A DNA stretch of 34,339 nt from Chloroflexota bacterium (GTDB taxonomy: Bacteria; Chloroflexota; Dehalococcoidia; Lucifugimonadales; Australimonadaceae): assembly GCA_028874795.1 (NCBI GenBank), contig JAPPHT010000013.1:1-34339 (forward strand), in the 5' to 3' direction. Below the pieces are notes generated by a model. The model was given only the letters and a program-made list of their open reading frames with translations. It was not told the DNA's origin and searched no databases. Positions 33,056 to 34,339 of the stretch are shown here, in pieces; position 1 is the stretch's first letter; each line of letters begins with the position of its first letter. A program made the translations under genes and the position numbers.

Positions 33056-34018
33056 CTAAAGGCCCCCCAGCATCAGTTCCTCCGGGTAGGGTTGGAGATA
33101 CGTCTGGGCGGCGAGCCACTCCGGGCCGCCGGACCTGCGGACGTGGTGGCGCAGCAGCGTAAGCGGAGCGGTGAACGAGGCCTTGCCGACACGGTAGCGT
33201 TCGATCGCACCGGCGAGCTCCTCGCGGTCGCCCTTGTCGAGCAGTCCTTTCAGGAACCCGGCAGCGTGTTGCAGCGCGTTCGCGTGCTTACGCGGGGTGG
33301 TCAAGCGCGCCATAGCACGCATCAGCACACGCCCGTACTCGTCAGTGATCGCACGCCAATCGGCGCTGCCCGCTCGCGCGACGACACGCCCCGCCTCCCG
33401 GTAGAGCGTGGGCGCATGCGCCATGAGCGTGAGCTTGTGGGCCGTGTGGAAGGCCACGAGCGCAGAGGGCGCGCGGGGCCCGTCCATCAGCGCCGTCCAC
33501 CGCTGGTAGACGAACACGCGCTCGATGAAATTGTCCCGCAGGCGGGGGTCGTTCAGGCGTCCGTTCTCCTCGACGGGAAGCAAGGGGAAGCGCCTCGTCA
33601 GCTCATCGGCGAAGAGGCCGCGTCCGGTGCGGGCGGCGGGTCCCCCCCCCAGGGGATAGACCTTCACCCGGAAGAGGCCGCAGCTCGGCGAGTCCTTCGT
33701 GAGCACATAGCCGTGCAACCCCGGGCTCGCGAACTCCTCGACGCGCCTCGCCGCCCAGAAGCGCATCGCTTCCGAGTGATCCGTTTCGGAGCGCACTCCC
33801 CGCATGTGGAGCGCCCCGCCCTCGTCGACGAGGCGTACCGGCTCGCGGGGCGTCCCCATCCCCACTTCCGACTCGGGGCAGACGGCCGTCCACTCGACGT
33901 GGGGGCCGAGCGTCCGCGTCAGGAACGCGTTACGAAGGTGCCCGCCGTCGTAGCGCAGCGGCTCGCCGAGGAGGCATGCGCTGACGCCGATACGCGGTTT
34001 GGGGAAGGAAGAGCTCAC
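33056..34018 (-). CDS. DUF523-DUF1722 fusion protein (YbgA-like)
   Basis: The N-terminal DUF523 (about 5-150) has the conserved KPRIGVSACLLG, RYDGGH, CPE and KDSPSCG cysteine motifs, suggesting a metal or thiol site. The C-terminal DUF1722 (about 180-310) contains the W-x-x-L-x-x-G helix start, F-H-x-x-H-K and the T-P-R-K-H-x-N-x-L-x-H segment. The fusion is widespread; its function is not established, although association with photolyase and oxidative-stress genes has been noted in other bacteria. I place the start at a GTG (34018) with GGAG upstream; a GTG at 34048 is also in frame. It is translated together with the following SDR. Confidence 0.88.
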   Translation of the reverse strand: MSSSFPKPRIGVSACLLGEPLRYDGGHLRNAFLTRTLGPHVEWTAVCPESEVGMGTPREPVRLVDEGGALHMRGVRSETDHSEAMRFWAARRVEEFASPGLHGYVLTKDSPSCGLFRVKVYPLGGGPAARTGRGLFADELTRRFPLLPVEENGRLNDPRLRDNFIERVFVYQRWTALMDGPRAPSALVAFHTAHKLTLMAHAPTLYREAGRVVARAGSADWRAITDEYGRVLMRAMARLTTPRKHANALQHAAGFLKGLLDKGDREELAGAIERYRVGKASFTAPLTLLRHHVRRSGGPEWLAAQTYLQPYPEELMLGGL

Positions 34019-34139
34019 ACTTCCATGGTACTCCGTTCGTGAGAACACGAGAGTACTCAGGCGCCATCCCTGCCCCCTGATTCAACTCATCCTTACCTTC
34101 CCATCGAAGGGCAGGGACCAGACCCCTGAGAGATGTTGA

Positions 34140-34242
34140 GCGCTGAAGCGCGGGACTCCGCTGCGCATGACAACCCCCCATTCCCCACCAGCCCCTCCGC
34201 GTGCGCTGCCCGCGCACTCTGGATTCCCGCCGGTGCGGGAAT
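34140..34242. repeat. Composite intergenic repeat, copy B
   Basis: The gap 34049-34265 holds GCGCTGAAGCGC (34140-34151), a CTGCGCATGACAACCCC segment similar to part of copy A, and ATTCCCGC-CGGT-GCGGGAAT (34223-34242). The order matches copy A, minus the GAGGG palindrome. Both copies of the last hairpin are preceded by CTCTGG and followed by GACGGG. Confidence 0.7.
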
Positions 34243-34243
34243 G

Positions 34244-34263
34244 ACGGGGGATTGTTCCCCCGT
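34244..34263 (-). terminator. Hairpin just downstream of the last gene
   Basis: ACGGGGGA (34244-34251) pairs exactly with TCCCCCGT (34256-34263) around TTGT. It starts 2 bases after the stop of the minus-strand gene at the window edge. There is no T-run, so it may be terminator-like or just the end of the adjoining repeat. Confidence 0.45.
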
Positions 34264-34265
34264 GC

Positions 34266-34339
34266 TTACAGGTCGAGCATGGGCGGGGCGAAGAGCTCTT
34301 CCATGTCCGGCTTGCGGGGGATGAAGCCCTGCTCGTGGG
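34266..34339 (-). CDS. C-terminal end of an unidentified protein
   Basis: A minus-strand frame enters from the right edge and ends in TAA at 34266-34268. The last 11 residues are EELFAPPMLDL, preceded by a basic-proline stretch. The fragment (about 24 residues) is too short for a family assignment. The hairpin directly after the stop supports a genuine gene end. Confidence 0.5.
   Translation of the reverse strand, partial: HEQGFIPRKPDMEELFAPPMLDL

Noticed and set aside
1-34339. CRISPR arrays, tRNA or rRNA genes, transposases, integrases
   Set aside because: I looked for regularly spaced repeats, tRNA T-loop sequence in the larger gaps, and DDE or tyrosine-recombinase motifs, and found none. 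A covariance-model search would be more sensitive for tRNAs.

Overview
The window is GC-rich bacterial chromosome, densely packed with genes on both strands. Most of it is housekeeping. I see no phage genes, transposase, CRISPR array, rRNA or tRNA. The combination of ClpC with a UVR motif, RNase J next to a short FtsK/SpoIIIE, a stand-alone B12-binding subunit of methylmalonyl-CoA mutase, a lipoprotein with a long TATP-rich linker, a tripartite tricarboxylate transporter and a tartrate-dehydratase-type enolase-superfamily enzyme suggests a member of Chloroflexota, perhaps a Dehalococcoidia/SAR202-like organism. That assignment is an inference from gene content, not from a marker-gene tree.

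Layout, left to right. 1-4851 (+): the 3' part of ribosomal protein S1, then clpC and radA. 4852-5209: a gene-free stretch with a cluster of inverted and direct repeats. 5210-8229 (+): lipA, a D(-)-tartrate-dehydratase-like enolase-superfamily gene broken by a one-base frameshift near its 3' end, and a D-2-hydroxyacid dehydrogenase. 8226-12299 (-): metG with a polyprenyl diphosphate synthase, and a RusA-like gene with rsmI. 12370-13527 (+): an acyl-CoA dehydrogenase with an operator-like inverted repeat over its promoter. 13555-18304 (-): tctC, a tctA-tctB fusion and a MetE-like enzyme, probably one uptake-and-catabolism operon. 18473-19330 (+): methylmalonyl-CoA epimerase and the B12 subunit of the mutase. 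19435-26889 (+): DUF177, rpmF, fabD, nusB, acpP, family-4 uracil-DNA glycosylase, rnj and ftsK. 26989-28355 (+): a DUF59 protein, a Mrp/ApbC-family ATPase without any cysteine, and a 48-residue basic protein whose gene overlaps it. 28363-31433 (-): uvrB and an unknown membrane-anchored protein. 31434-32135: about 700 gene-free bases full of short palindromes. 32136-34018 (-): a TIGR01777 SDR and a DUF523-DUF1722 protein. The end holds a second copy of the intergenic repeat module and the 3' end of an unidentified minus-strand gene.

The genes fall into translation and RNA (rpsA, rpmF, metG, rsmI, nusB, rnj), proteostasis (clpC), DNA repair and segregation (radA, uvrB, UDG, RusA-like, ftsK), lipid and cofactor synthesis (fabD, acpP, lipA, prenyl synthase, Fe-S assembly) and breakdown of organic acids (TTT transporter, tartrate dehydratase, hydroxyacid and acyl-CoA dehydrogenases, propionyl/methylmalonyl-CoA route). 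No clearly new multi-gene system is visible. The points most worth checking are the frameshifted tartrate dehydratase, the cysteine-free Mrp unit with its 48-residue partner, the RusA-like gene in a housekeeping operon, the repeat modules flanking the SDR/DUF523 pair, and a recurring TGCTAnnnT promoter motif with very short or no leaders.
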